Part shown: positions 1 through 8,769 of the stretch, piece after piece | Layout: every line of letters begins with the position of its first letter | Numbering within the stretch: the stretch's first letter is position 1 | NCBI RefSeq assembly: GCF_014695395.1 | Contig: NZ_JACJOF010000013.1 | Location: forward strand, 1 to 64,000 | Direction of reading: 5' to 3' | DNA: 64,000 nt | Source of the DNA: Nodosilinea sp. FACHB-131 | Lineage (GTDB): Bacteria > Cyanobacteriota > Cyanobacteriia > Phormidesmidales > Phormidesmidaceae | Notes under the pieces: model-generated | The model's input: only the letters and a program-made list of their open reading frames with translations | Database searches by the model: none | What the model was told of the DNA's origin: nothing | Program-made: the position numbers and the translations under genes

Positions 1-93
1 GGTTGGTTAAAGAGCCGGATTCGCAAACACCTCTCCCATGCCGACGGCTTACGTGCCGCTATTGAAGTCGTGCTCAAGCAAGCCGCGTCCTAA
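1..93 (+). mobile_element. IS630-type transposase, C-terminal end only
   Basis: The open frame enters from the left edge and stops at TAA. It encodes 30 residues beginning GWLKSRIRKHLSHADGLRAA. This resembles the WLKxxIRK...fd.LrdAie.VL tail that follows the last catalytic acid of IS630/Tc1-type DDE transposases. The catalytic core lies outside the window, so it cannot be said whether the element is intact. The next 110 bases hold a hairpin but no clear inverted terminal repeat. Family assignment rests on a short tail. Confidence 0.55.
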
Positions 94-145
94 CCTAGAT
101 GACCACAGCTATACCTTTTGACACGACGATTCAATAGAAAGGCTG

Positions 146-162
146 AGGATTGCAACAATCCT
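146..162. terminator. possible bidirectional hairpin between convergent genes
   Basis: A perfect 7-bp stem AGGATTG/CAATCCT with a CAA loop sits between the transposase end and the convergent hydrolase gene. There is no strong T-run on either side, so intrinsic termination is only possible. Confidence 0.3.
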
Positions 163-203
163 AGAGCCGACAACGCGCCCTGCGCTTGCTGATCGCTTTC
201 TGC

Positions 204-1034
204 TCAGGAAGAACCTACTTTAACTGCATTAGTACGCTCGACTTGATGAATAAAATCAAGCATGTGCGACGTGAATTTCTCAGGATACCAGAGTCCCCAT
301 TCGTGCCAACCTTCTTCTACGGTAACTAGTCTGGAATCTGGAATGATTGCAGCCATCTCCCGCCCAACACTTATTGGTTCGGTCAGGTCTTTTTCTGACC
401 ATAACAACAAGCAAGGAGCTTTGATTTTTGGCAATAGATGTTTCAGATCTACCTGTAATGAAAGCAATAACGCTTGAATCACGTTTCCGGTATTGAACAA
501 AAGATTACGGGAGAAGACCAGAGGAATATCAACCAGTTTTAGTCTTTGTCTTGGAAGAAGCAATTGGGCTGTCATCTCAATTGCCCTTCTTGGTATTAGT
601 TCTGGAATAGATACAGTCGGAATGCCAGTACTATCTACTAGAATCACGCTTTTCACTTTATCTGGAGCAAGCGCAGATAACGCAATTGCAATTCCTCCTC
701 CCAGGGAGTGCCCTACCAGATGCACTTGTTGAAGATTTAAGGCGTCTAAAAATGAAAGCAAAATTTTAGCGTAGCTTTCATAGTCTGGAATGAGGTTGGG
801 GTAGGGCGATCGCGCAAAACTGGGCAAATCAGGGGCAATTACAGCATGGTGCTCTGCCAGTAGGTTCAGAACTTCGTGATAAGGCGCAGCAGAAATGCCC
901 CAACCGTGCAGAAGCACGATAGGAGTTGAATCTAACTTCAACCCACCCTGCGTATAAAAAATCTTGCAATCCCCTAGCTCAACAGAATGCTCATGCAACT
1001 GAGATTGCGATGTAGAAGTCTGGTTGAAAAACAT
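204..1034 (-). CDS. alpha/beta hydrolase
   Basis: A 276-residue protein of the alpha/beta hydrolase fold, probably soluble, with no signal peptide. The oxyanion-hole motif HGWG follows the first strand near residue 43. The nucleophile elbow GHSLGG is near residue 108, the acid is probably in SEKDLTEP near 218, and the catalytic His is in EGWHEWG near 247, so the triad looks complete. Length is normal for the family. The substrate cannot be read from sequence; esterase, epoxide-hydrolase-like or haloalkane-dehalogenase-like activities are all possible. It is monocistronic and its codon use is less GC-rich than the genes to its right. Confidence 0.85.
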   Translation of the reverse strand: MFFNQTSTSQSQLHEHSVELGDCKIFYTQGGLKLDSTPIVLLHGWGISAAPYHEVLNLLAEHHAVIAPDLPSFARSPYPNLIPDYESYAKILLSFLDALNLQQVHLVGHSLGGGIAIALSALAPDKVKSVILVDSTGIPTVSIPELIPRRAIEMTAQLLLPRQRLKLVDIPLVFSRNLLFNTGNVIQALLLSLQVDLKHLLPKIKAPCLLLWSEKDLTEPISVGREMAAIIPDSRLVTVEEGWHEWGLWYPEKFTSHMLDFIHQVERTNAVKVGSS

Positions 1035-1402
1035 GCGCTTGCCATTCTCACCATTTCTGTGACTGTAACAAGCTTTAATATTTCATGGGACTCTCTCAGG
1101 AGAGATAAGTGCTACTGCTAACCGTAAATTGTTTCTGTAGTTCTTTCTGGCTAAAGATTGTTAGCAGCAGAATTGCTCTACGAGTAGAGAGAGAACTGGG
1201 CTAAGAGAAGCCAAGAATGGATGAAGTCTTGGGTGCCACATCGCAACCTATATTTACTTACTGCACTGACTCAAGCGGTGTTGAAAAAGGCGCGATCGCT
1301 GTCTAATGACCAAGATGAGCGACAGCAGATAACCCCAGTAACTCAACCAGCATTTCTCAAATATCCACTCCATCATTTTGTTAGGGTTGGCCTATTGACA
1401 GT
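1035..1402. other. intergenic stretch, no supported gene
   Basis: Sequence upstream of the hydrolase and downstream of the DUF805-like gene. It holds one HIP1 octamer near 1293 and a 78-codon plus-strand frame (1221-1457). That frame has no domain features and overlaps the 3' end of the next gene, so I do not call it. The hydrolase promoter must lie near 1035-1150, but no clear -35/-10 pair is visible. Confidence 0.5.
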
Positions 1403-1708
1403 TCAATATCTTAAGGTTGGTGGGTTATCAGGTGGTAGTACGAACAAGAGCAGTTGAAAAAGTGCACCCAAGTAAGGAATAAAGAACAGAATCACAAACC
1501 ATGGCGATCGACCAATATGCCGAATTCGAGCGAGATCGAATAGAACGATCTTCAGAACTTGCAGTCCCAAAATCAGGAAGCCGATTTTTTCAATATCGAT
1601 CGCGCTCTCAACAATGAAGTAAATTGAAAATACGACAATGAGATAAACAACAATACGAAGCAGGTATTGTAGGCGATTGAGTTCTTTTGGAAAGAGTCGA
1701 AGGATCAT
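1403..1708 (-). CDS. small DUF805-like membrane protein
   Basis: A 101-residue protein with three hydrophobic segments (about residues 16-35, 42-60 and 69-90). The segment ARIRHIGRSPWFVILFFIP matches the R-x-x-D/H-IGRSgWw...LiPl core of DUF805 inner-membrane proteins, and PPD near the C-terminus fits the family end. It is shorter than typical DUF805 proteins (about 120 residues) because the first helix region is compact. The function of DUF805 is unknown. The gene stands alone, with a 670-base gene-free stretch upstream of it. Confidence 0.65.
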   Translation of the reverse strand: MILRLFPKELNRLQYLLRIVVYLIVVFSIYFIVESAIDIEKIGFLILGLQVLKIVLFDLARIRHIGRSPWFVILFFIPYLGALFQLLLFVLPPDNPPTLRY

Positions 1709-2108
1709 TGGAACCGTGCTATTTCACCGACAAATGCTTTTATCATACCCACAGATGAAGAATTTCGATCGCAGATTTAATTGATAATTGTGATATGAGA
1801 GACTATGTAATTTCTTTGGTAAATTAGCGTACAAAACATAGTCTTGCGGTCGATCAAGTGATAATACCCAATCTTGAACTGCGGTCTTTCTAAGAAATTT
1901 GGCGGTCTAACTACGTATTGAGCGTCGAAACTGCTGAATAAGCCCCTAGTTTTAAGGTGTTGTCGGTTACTTTTAGGGATTAATCCCTGAGTTTAGGGGT
2001 CCTATCCAGCAACTTTTGGGTTTGCAACTACAACAGCATCTGCGCCCCAATCACTCTTCTACGTTTGATGGAGAGCTTTTGTACTAATGTTCTCTATTGT
2101 TCAGCCGA
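1709..2108. other. AT-richer intergenic stretch with a perfect palindrome
   Basis: No open frame here is convincing. The stretch is AT-richer than its surroundings. It contains the perfect 14-bp palindrome AGGGATTAATCCCT at 1975-1988, flanked by related AGCCCCTAG and TAGGGGTCC blocks. It leads directly into the hairpin cluster at 2109-2256. Confidence 0.5.
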
Positions 2109-2256
2109 GGGGTGACCATACAGAACTCGAAAATCTTGGCGCTGTCCGCAGGTGTCACTACCACCTACAGACAGCTAACCCCGCAAATCTTGCACGCACA
2201 TAGCAAGGCTAGGCTCATCGTATCCTAGCCCCCAGTTTGCACTTTAACTGCGGGGG
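2109..2256. ncRNA. candidate structured RNA (three stacked hairpins)
   Basis: Three hairpins follow one another. (1) An outer stem GGGGT/ACCCC (2109-2113 with 2178-2182) encloses GCTGTC/GACAGC (2141-2146 with 2170-2175), a 3x3 internal loop and AGGTG/CACCT (2150-2154 with 2162-2166). (2) GGCTAGG/CCTAGCC (2207-2213 with 2224-2230). (3) CCCCCAGTT...AACTGCGGGGG (2229-2256). The plus-strand sequence after it is T-rich. Both strands fold, so orientation is undecided. It does not match tmRNA, RNase P, SRP or common riboswitch consensus known to me; a divergent 6S RNA cannot be excluded. Confidence 0.45.
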
Positions 2257-2376
2257 ACTGAGGTTTTCGCGTTCTGTTTTCCTCAACCGCGAATCAAAGA
2301 AACAGAACCGATGTTTGAACATCTCAAACTAGAAGCCAACAACGATAACCAGTAAAGTGAGTTTCTCGTCTCAAGG

Positions 2377-5300
2377 TTAATGCAGCAGCAGGGCGATCGC
2401 ATCGAGCAGGTCGCTGAGGTCATAGGGCTTGCGCAAAAAGGTGCTGGCTCCAGCGGCCAGTGCCTCCTCCTGGTAAGTGGGCAGGCCACTGGTGGCGATA
2501 ATCTTGACGCTGGGCTGCATCGCCTTGAGCCGCCGAATCAGCGTCAGGCCATCCATACCCGGCATCATCATGTCGACCACCACCAGGGGAGTCGGCTGCT
2601 GGGCAAAATAGTCCAGCGCCTTGAAGCCATTGTTGGCCATCACAATGCGGTAGTTGTAGCTGTGCAGCAGCGATCGCACCGATTGCTGCACCGAGGCATC
2701 GTCCTCCACCACCAGCAGCCGTTCCCCCTGGCCCTGTTGGGGAGCGTCGGGCCAATCAACCTCGGGGGCATCGCTGGCCGAGGGCTGGGTAAGAGCCGGT
2801 AAATAGACCTGCATTTGAGTGCCTTGGCCCACCTCGCTAACCACCTGCACAAAGCCATCGCTGGCCTTGACAATGCCCAACACTGTGGCCAGCCCCAGTC
2901 CGGTGCCCTGGCCCGGTGCCTTGGTGGTGAAGAAGGGGTCAAAGATGCGATCGCGCAGCCCAGGATCAATGCCCGTGCCCGTGTCGGCCACCGTAAGCCG
3001 CACATATTGACCCACCTGGGCATCGAGGTAGGCTTGAGCCAGGGCCGCATCCACCGTCACCAGCTCCGCTGCTAGGGTCAACCTGCCACCCTCAGACATG
3101 GCGTCACGGGCGTTGATGCACAGGTTCATCAGCACTTGGTGCAGGTGAGTCGGGTCAACGCTGACCCGCAGCTCCTGGCCACTGGCCAAGGCGGGTTCCG
3201 GCAGGTGCAGATCAATGTGCTTGGGCAAACTCTGCTGCAGAATATGCCCCAGATCTTGCAGCAGCGGCCCCAGGTTGACCTCCGTGCGCGTGCCGCTGCT
3301 GCTGCGGGTAATCGACAAAATTTGCTGCACCATACTGGCCCCGCGTTTGGCGCTTTCTTCCAGCAACCGCAGATGATCCTGGGCTTTGTCGCTGAGGTGG
3401 CGCTGGGTGAGGCGCAGCAGCTGAGCAATGGTGACAATTGGGGTAAATACGTTGTTGAGGTCGTGGGCAATGCCGCTGGCCAGTCGCCCCAGGCTTTCGA
3501 CCCGCTGAGCCTGGTAGAACTGCGCTTCTAGGGCCTTTTTGGCGGTAATGTCGGTCTCGACTGTGAGAATAAACTTGGGCTGCCCCGCCTCGTCGCGCAC
3601 CAGGGTCCAGCGGGCGGCGACGGTCACTGCCTGGTCGGTTTTGGTCAATCGATCGAGTTCGCCGCGCCACTCGCCGCGCTCTAGCAGGGCGGGCATCATC
3701 TCACCGTGCTGGGCGGTTTCGCTGCGCAGCAGATCGTAGGCGATGTGGCCCACCACCTCCTCAGCGGCAAAGCCATAGAGGCGCTCAGCCCCCTGATTCC
3801 AGTAGAGCAGGTGGTGGTCGAGGTCGCGCACGGTGATGGCATCGGAGGCGATGTCGAGCAGGGCCGCCTGTTCGCGAATCTTGCGCTCGGCGGTTTTGCG
3901 CCCGGTGATGTCGCGCCCCTCGGGCACCAGCATAATCACCTGACCCTGCTCATCTAAGACTGGCTTAATCGAGAAGTCGACCCAGGCGGTGGAGCCATCG
4001 GCCCAGATGTGCTGGTTCTCCATGCGGATGGTGTCACCCTGGGCAGCGCGGGCGATCGCCTGCCGCAGGCGATCCCGCTGCTCAGGAAAGTGATCCCACC
4101 AGGGGGTGAGCCAGAAGGGCTGACCGATTACCGCCTCGGGGGTGGCTGCAATCACGCTCAGGGCAGTGCGGTTGACGTCGAGCACGGTGCCATCGGTTTT
4201 GAGCAAGCCAATAAACTCAAAGGTGCTGTCAAAGATCGCCCGCAGCTTGCGCTCGCTTTCTTTGAGGGCGGCGTCGGCCCGCCGACGCTCGGTGACGTCG
4301 CGAAACAGCACCGCCACCTGGCGCAGTTCCGGTGCACCAAAGCGAAAGCCAAACACGTCAAACCAGCGCTCCATTTCCTCGGCGTGATCTTCAAAGCGCA
4401 CCGGCTCCCCAGTAATCGCCACCCGGCCAAGCTTTTCAAACCAGTGGGTTTCGAGATTGGGCACCATCTCGCGGACGCGTCTGCCCTTGGCATCGATCAG
4501 GCCGGTCTGCTGGGCAAAGATGGGATTGATGTCGAGAAAGCGATAGTCGATGGGGCGATCGCGCTCATCAAACAGCATCTCAATGACGCAAAACCCCTCG
4601 TCCATCGAGTTGAACAACAGGCGATACTTTTCTTCTGAGTCGCGCAGGGCTGCCTCAGACTGCTTGCGGTCGGTAATGTCGATCGCTCCGCCGTAGACCC
4701 GCTCGTCGTCGACATAGAGGCGCGCCTTCCACAGCAGCCAGCGGTAGGAGCCGTCTTTGTGGCGGTAGCGGTTCTCAAAGGCAAAGGTGTCGCGCCCTTC
4801 GAAAATCGCGGTAGTTTCGTTAACAGAAGCCGCCAAATCGTCGGGGTGGACAAAGTCACGCCAGGGAACAGCGGTCATTTCAGCGGCGGTCCAGCCCAGG
4901 GCTTGCTCAAAGGTAGGGCTGACCCAGCGAAAGTAGCCGCTGCGATCGCTAATCGTGCGCAGATCAAACCCCACCGCTAAGAATCGGTCGCGATCGCGCT
5001 CTAGCTGCTTGCGCTCGGTGATGTCGTAGTTGACGGAGGTCACCACCCAGCAGCCCTCAGCAATTTCGCGCGAGGCAAAGTCACTGCGAAACCAGCGCAT
5101 TGTGCCATCTTGATGGCGAAATCGGTACTCAGCGGTGGTCTGACCGCCGGCAAAGAAGTCGTTAAACAGGGGCATAATCACCCGCTCGCGATCGTCGGGG
5201 TGCACCTGGGCCAGCCAGAACTGTTTGTCGTCATAGACACTGCGGGGGTAGCCAAACAGCTGTTCGCACCCGGCAGACCAATAGACATACTCAAAGCTGC

Positions 5301-6537
5301 CGTCGGCGTAGACTTGAAAACTGGCGATCGCCGCGATCGCGCTGTCTAAAATACCGCTGAGCTTCGCCTCCGACGCCTTGAGGGAAAGCTCTAGCCGTTT
5401 GCGATCGGTGACATCGCTAAAGGTAACGCTGAGCCTGCCGCTGCCCTTTTCGCCCATCGGCTTAAACGACGTGGCAAACCATCGATCGATCGGCGCCGCG
5501 TAGTCCTCCAGGTGCAGAGCCTCGCCCCCAAACCCCACCCGCCCCACGGCGTCAAACCACACCTCCGACAGCCCCGGTAGCACCTCTCGGGCTCGCCGAC
5601 CGAGCACATCCTGTCGGGTCAGGCCCGTAGCCCGCTCAAAGGCTGGGTTCACCTCGATGTATAACAAGTCGAAGGTGCCGTCGTCGAGACGCAGGGTCTC
5701 GCCCACCAAAAACGCCTCGTCAATACTGGAAAACAGTAGGCGATACTTTTCCTCCGACTCGCGCAGGGTAGCTTCGGCCTGGCGGCGTTCGGCTTCGCCG
5801 TGCACGCGATCGCTGATATCCAGCACCGAACCAATGTAGCCCTCAAACTCGCCCCCCACCCCCAGCCAGGGGCAGGCTGCATCGATCACCCAGCGATATT
5901 CGCCGTCGCGGCGGCGCAGGCGATACTCCACGCGAAACTCTTCCTGCCGTTTGATGGCGGTGAGAAAGACTGACTTAGCGGTGGCGCGATCGTCAGGATG
6001 CACCGCCTCTAACCAGCCCACGCCCAGCCCCGTGGCCTCGCACTGCCCGGTAAACTCATACCAACTCTGGCTCAGGTAGGTGCAGCCACCCCCGGCGTCG
6101 CTGACCCACACCATCACCGGCGCGTGGTCGGCCATATTGCGAAACCGTTCTTCGCGGCGGCTCAGCTCAGCCACGGGGCTAATCACGGCCATGGGCTTGC
6201 CGACCAGCTCACTCACCCGAGCGACGAGATCCACCGCTTCGACGGGTTTGCCCAAGGTTGCCGTAGCCCAGGGTGGATTGTCTAACGCCCCACTCGTCAA
6301 CAGCAGTATGGGGCTTTGGGGCAGATGGGTACGCAACTTTGGCCCTAGGCTTAATCCTATGGACCCGTCAAGAATGACTAAGTCATAGGGACCCTTAGCG
6401 ATTAGGCTGGTGACGTGAGCATCAACACAGGCCACCTCCACCGTGCAGGCTACGCTGCCCAGCAGCAGCTTCAGAGCCTGGGCGACCAGCGGTTCAGGTT
6501 CTATCACCAGAAGTTTCATCGGGCATTCCAGCGACAA
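2377..6537 (-). CDS. multi-PAS hybrid sensor histidine kinase
   Basis: A 1386-residue soluble hybrid kinase with no membrane segment. Domains in order: an N-terminal receiver-like module (about 7-115) with putative phospho-Asp in LVILDGS and the conserved Lys in LGKPVEA, but EPE where the acidic pair usually sits; seven consecutive PAS/PAC units (about 130-1000; PAC ends such as GSVLDISDR, NYDITERK, AIDITDRK, VETDITAKK); HisKA with ASGIAHDLNN; HATPase_c with N-box NLCINARDAM, DTGTGID and GQGTGLGLA; and a C-terminal receiver with VEDD, VVVDMMMPGMDG and Lys in FLRKPYD. It should autophosphorylate and relay to its own receiver. The signal is unknown. No response regulator lies next to it. A second ATG six codons in is an alternative start. 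Confidence 0.93.
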   Translation of the reverse strand: MSLECPMKLLVIEPEPLVAQALKLLLGSVACTVEVACVDAHVTSLIAKGPYDLVILDGSIGLSLGPKLRTHLPQSPILLLTSGALDNPPWATATLGKPVEAVDLVARVSELVGKPMAVISPVAELSRREERFRNMADHAPVMVWVSDAGGGCTYLSQSWYEFTGQCEATGLGVGWLEAVHPDDRATAKSVFLTAIKRQEEFRVEYRLRRRDGEYRWVIDAACPWLGVGGEFEGYIGSVLDISDRVHGEAERRQAEATLRESEEKYRLLFSSIDEAFLVGETLRLDDGTFDLLYIEVNPAFERATGLTRQDVLGRRAREVLPGLSEVWFDAVGRVGFGGEALHLEDYAAPIDRWFATSFKPMGEKGSGRLSVTFSDVTDRKRLELSLKASEAKLSGILDSAIAAIASFQVYADGSFEYVYWSAGCEQLFGYPRSVYDDKQFWLAQVHPDDRERVIMPLFNDFFAGGQTTAEYRFRHQDGTMRWFRSDFASREIAEGCWVVTSVNYDITERKQLERDRDRFLAVGFDLRTISDRSGYFRWVSPTFEQALGWTAAEMTAVPWRDFVHPDDLAASVNETTAIFEGRDTFAFENRYRHKDGSYRWLLWKARLYVDDERVYGGAIDITDRKQSEAALRDSEEKYRLLFNSMDEGFCVIEMLFDERDRPIDYRFLDINPIFAQQTGLIDAKGRRVREMVPNLETHWFEKLGRVAITGEPVRFEDHAEEMERWFDVFGFRFGAPELRQVAVLFRDVTERRRADAALKESERKLRAIFDSTFEFIGLLKTDGTVLDVNRTALSVIAATPEAVIGQPFWLTPWWDHFPEQRDRLRQAIARAAQGDTIRMENQHIWADGSTAWVDFSIKPVLDEQGQVIMLVPEGRDITGRKTAERKIREQAALLDIASDAITVRDLDHHLLYWNQGAERLYGFAAEEVVGHIAYDLLRSETAQHGEMMPALLERGEWRGELDRLTKTDQAVTVAARWTLVRDEAGQPKFILTVETDITAKKALEAQFYQAQRVESLGRLASGIAHDLNNVFTPIVTIAQLLRLTQRHLSDKAQDHLRLLEESAKRGASMVQQILSITRSSSGTRTEVNLGPLLQDLGHILQQSLPKHIDLHLPEPALASGQELRVSVDPTHLHQVLMNLCINARDAMSEGGRLTLAAELVTVDAALAQAYLDAQVGQYVRLTVADTGTGIDPGLRDRIFDPFFTTKAPGQGTGLGLATVLGIVKASDGFVQVVSEVGQGTQMQVYLPALTQPSASDAPEVDWPDAPQQGQGERLLVVEDDASVQQSVRSLLHSYNYRIVMANNGFKALDYFAQQPTPLVVVDMMMPGMDGLTLIRRLKAMQPSVKIIATSGLPTYQEEALAAGASTFLRKPYDLSDLLDAIALLLH

Positions 6538-6714
6538 GGGTCCACACAGATCCTAAGGAAGTCAACGGGCGGTGGAGGGAAAACACAGCCGTTTCGCAAC
6601 GAAACCCGGACGATTCACGAAGAAACATTGAGGGATTTTTCGTTCCGGCAATAATTTAAAGACCGGAGCACCGGAGGGTTAAGGTGGGCACGCTGGCGTC
6701 AGCCTCCGTCAAAG

Positions 6715-7377
6715 GTGGTTAAAAAAGTGTCATCACTGATTGTTTTACTGCTGATTTTCGCTGGGGTTGGAGCTGGGGCGATCGCCCTCCTCAGCCGCCA
6801 GGCTCACTCCACCTCGTCTAAGCCGACCCAAAACGGGGCTGATGCCGCTCAGTCTTACCCCTACAGCCGCCAAAAATACCTATTCACCCTGGCGGAGACT
6901 ACGTTTTACCACGCGTTGCAGAATGCTACCCAAAGTGAGTATCTAGTCTTTGGCAAGGTGCGCGTCGCCGATGTGCTCAAACCCCAAACTGACAACCGGG
7001 GCGACTGGCAGCGAGCCTTCAACAAGATCTCGGCCAAGCACTTCGACTTTGTGCTCTGCGATCGCGATCGCCTCACAGTTTTAGCCGCCGTTGAACTCGA
7101 CGACAGCAGCCACCAGCGGGGCGATCGCATCAAACGCGACGACTTCCTCAACCAGGTCGTCAAGAGCGCTGGGCTACCCCTAATTCGCTTTGCGGTGCAG
7201 ACAGCCTACGATCGCGAAGCCGTTCAGCGCCACATTGCCCAAACGCTGGGACTGCCTCCGTCCGAGAAAGCCAAGCCAGAGATCAAGTTAAAGGCCAAAC
7301 CAGAGACCGAGCTAGTCGAACCTAGCGCCACACCAAAGCCAAAACCCAAACCCAAGGTGCCTCCCACCAAACCATAG
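6715..7377 (+). CDS. membrane-anchored DUF2726 protein
   Basis: A 220-residue protein, start GTG. One N-terminal hydrophobic segment (about residues 4-25, SLIVLLLIFAGVGAGAIALL) is followed by a polar linker. A DUF2726 domain (about 50-178) has LTLAE-like FTLAETTFYHAL, the FDFVLCD and AAVELDDSSHQ motifs, and LIRF. DUF2726 resembles PD-(D/E)xK nuclease-like folds, as suggested by the D...ELDD spacing, but nuclease activity is not shown. The C-terminus is a charged KPKPKPK-rich tail from about residue 185. It is divergent from the hybrid kinase upstream with about 180 bases between them. Confidence 0.8.
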   Translation: MVKKVSSLIVLLLIFAGVGAGAIALLSRQAHSTSSKPTQNGADAAQSYPYSRQKYLFTLAETTFYHALQNATQSEYLVFGKVRVADVLKPQTDNRGDWQRAFNKISAKHFDFVLCDRDRLTVLAAVELDDSSHQRGDRIKRDDFLNQVVKSAGLPLIRFAVQTAYDREAVQRHIAQTLGLPPSEKAKPEIKLKAKPETELVEPSATPKPKPKPKVPPTKP

Positions 7378-7451
7378 ACGACAGTGCCCTCCGCTGCGGC
7401 CCAATTCCTCCAGGTGTGCTTCATGCATTTTCTGTTAGGGTTGGCAATGGT

Positions 7452-7465
7452 GTTGAGTTTTCAAC
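7452..7465. repeat. small inverted repeat upstream of the LpxB-like gene
   Basis: GTTGA-GTTT-TCAAC, a perfect 5-bp stem, is followed by the near-repeats GGTTGAATCC (7471-7480) and CATTGAATCC (7491-7500). It lies 41-54 bases before the start codon at 7507. It may be operator-like or chance. Confidence 0.25.
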
Positions 7466-7506
7466 ATTGGGGTTGAATCCTCACCGATAGCATTGAATCC
7501 GCAACG

Positions 7507-8769
7507 ATGAAGCTACTCTGCATTAGTAACGGCCACGGCGAAGACGGCATTGCAGTTCGCATTCTCAAGCAGCTGCGCCAACTGCCCGGTGCGCCGACCC
7601 TGGCCGCGCTGCCAATTGTGGGGGAAGGTCGTGCCTACGAAAAAGCGGGTATTGCCATCCAGGGGCCGACCCAGGCCATGCCCTCCGGCGGCTTTATCTA
7701 TATGGATCGCTACCAGCTGTGGCGCGATTTGCAGGGGGGGCTGGTGGGGCTGACCCTGGCTCAGCTCAAAACTGCTCGCCAGTGGGCCAAGAGCGGCGGC
7801 AAAATTTTGGCGGTGGGGGATATCGTGCCCCTGGCGATCGCCTGGCAGAGCGGCGGCGACTATTGCTTTGTGGGCACTGCCAAGTCGGAATACTATCTGC
7901 GTGACGACACCCAGCGATTGCCCGGTCGCCCCCCTTTAGAAGGCTGGTCGGGCTCGGTCTATGTGCCCTGGGAGCGATGGCTGATGGCGCGCCCCCGCTG
8001 CCAAGGGGCCTTTGTGCGCGACCAGCTCACCGCCGACCTGCTGCAAAAGCGCGGCGTGCCCGCCCTCTACCCCGGCAACCCGATGATGGATGACCTGGAC
8101 ACCAGCGCCGACAAGCTGGCTCGGCTCACCGCCACCTTTGCCCCAGCCCCGGCTCAACTTACGCTGGCCCTGCTGCCCGGCTCCCGCGCCCCCGAGGCCT
8201 TCGACAACTGGCAGCGGATGGTGAGCGCGATCGCATCAGTCATGCAAACCTTTGGCGATCGCCAAGTGCGTCTGCTCGCCGCCCTCACCCCCTCCCTCAG
8301 CCTGGCTGCGTTTAAGGATGTCTTACTAGACGCGGGGTGGCAGCCTGTGGCTGGGGAATACCCCACGTTTCAGCGCAACAATGGTGTGCTGGTGCTGACC
8401 ACCAATGCCTTTGCCGAGTGCCTGCACCTGGCCGACGCAGCGATCGCTACCGCTGGCACCGCCACCGAGCAGGCCGTCGGCCTGGGCAAGCCCGTCTTCA
8501 CCTTCCCTGGCTCTGGGCCGCAGTTCACCTACGCCTTCGCCGAGTCTCAATCAAGGTTGCTAGGGCAATCCATCATTTTGCTTAGCCAGCCCAGTGAAAC
8601 GGGAGCGGCGCTACAAGCCTGCCTGGCCGATGGCTCCCGGCTGCAAAGCATTGCCGAAAACGGACGCCGCCGCATGGGCCGGCCTGGAGCGGCCAGGGCG
8701 ATCGCCAAAACCCTGCACCAGCACTACGCCAAGCCGCCCTACTCCGACGCCACCTTCTCGGCCACCTGA
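7507..8769 (+). CDS. lipid-A-disaccharide synthase-related glycosyltransferase
   Basis: A 420-residue GT-B-type protein of the cyanobacterial/plastid family related to LpxB. The N-terminus MKLLCISNGHGEDGIA carries the characteristic NGHGED motif. A central YPGNPMMDDL corresponds to the GNP(v/m)MD motif of LpxB-like enzymes, LALLPGSRAPEA to the LLPGSR motif, and ATAGTATEQAVGLGKPVFTFPG to the acceptor/nucleotide-binding C-domain. LpxB makes the lipid A disaccharide from UDP-diacylglucosamine. This subgroup has no proven substrate. The last 31 bases overlap the 3' end of the convergent carboxypeptidase gene. Confidence 0.82.
   Translation: MKLLCISNGHGEDGIAVRILKQLRQLPGAPTLAALPIVGEGRAYEKAGIAIQGPTQAMPSGGFIYMDRYQLWRDLQGGLVGLTLAQLKTARQWAKSGGKILAVGDIVPLAIAWQSGGDYCFVGTAKSEYYLRDDTQRLPGRPPLEGWSGSVYVPWERWLMARPRCQGAFVRDQLTADLLQKRGVPALYPGNPMMDDLDTSADKLARLTATFAPAPAQLTLALLPGSRAPEAFDNWQRMVSAIASVMQTFGDRQVRLLAALTPSLSLAAFKDVLLDAGWQPVAGEYPTFQRNNGVLVLTTNAFAECLHLADAAIATAGTATEQAVGLGKPVFTFPGSGPQFTYAFAESQSRLLGQSIILLSQPSETGAALQACLADGSRLQSIAENGRRRMGRPGAARAIAKTLHQHYAKPPYSDATFSAT

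Noticed and set aside
1221-1457. 78-codon plus-strand frame
   Set aside because: No domain-like sequence, overlaps the DUF805-like gene, low-complexity end.
2815-4638. Several long plus-strand frames opposite the hybrid kinase
   Set aside because: They mirror the GC-rich codon pattern of the kinase and have no domain content.
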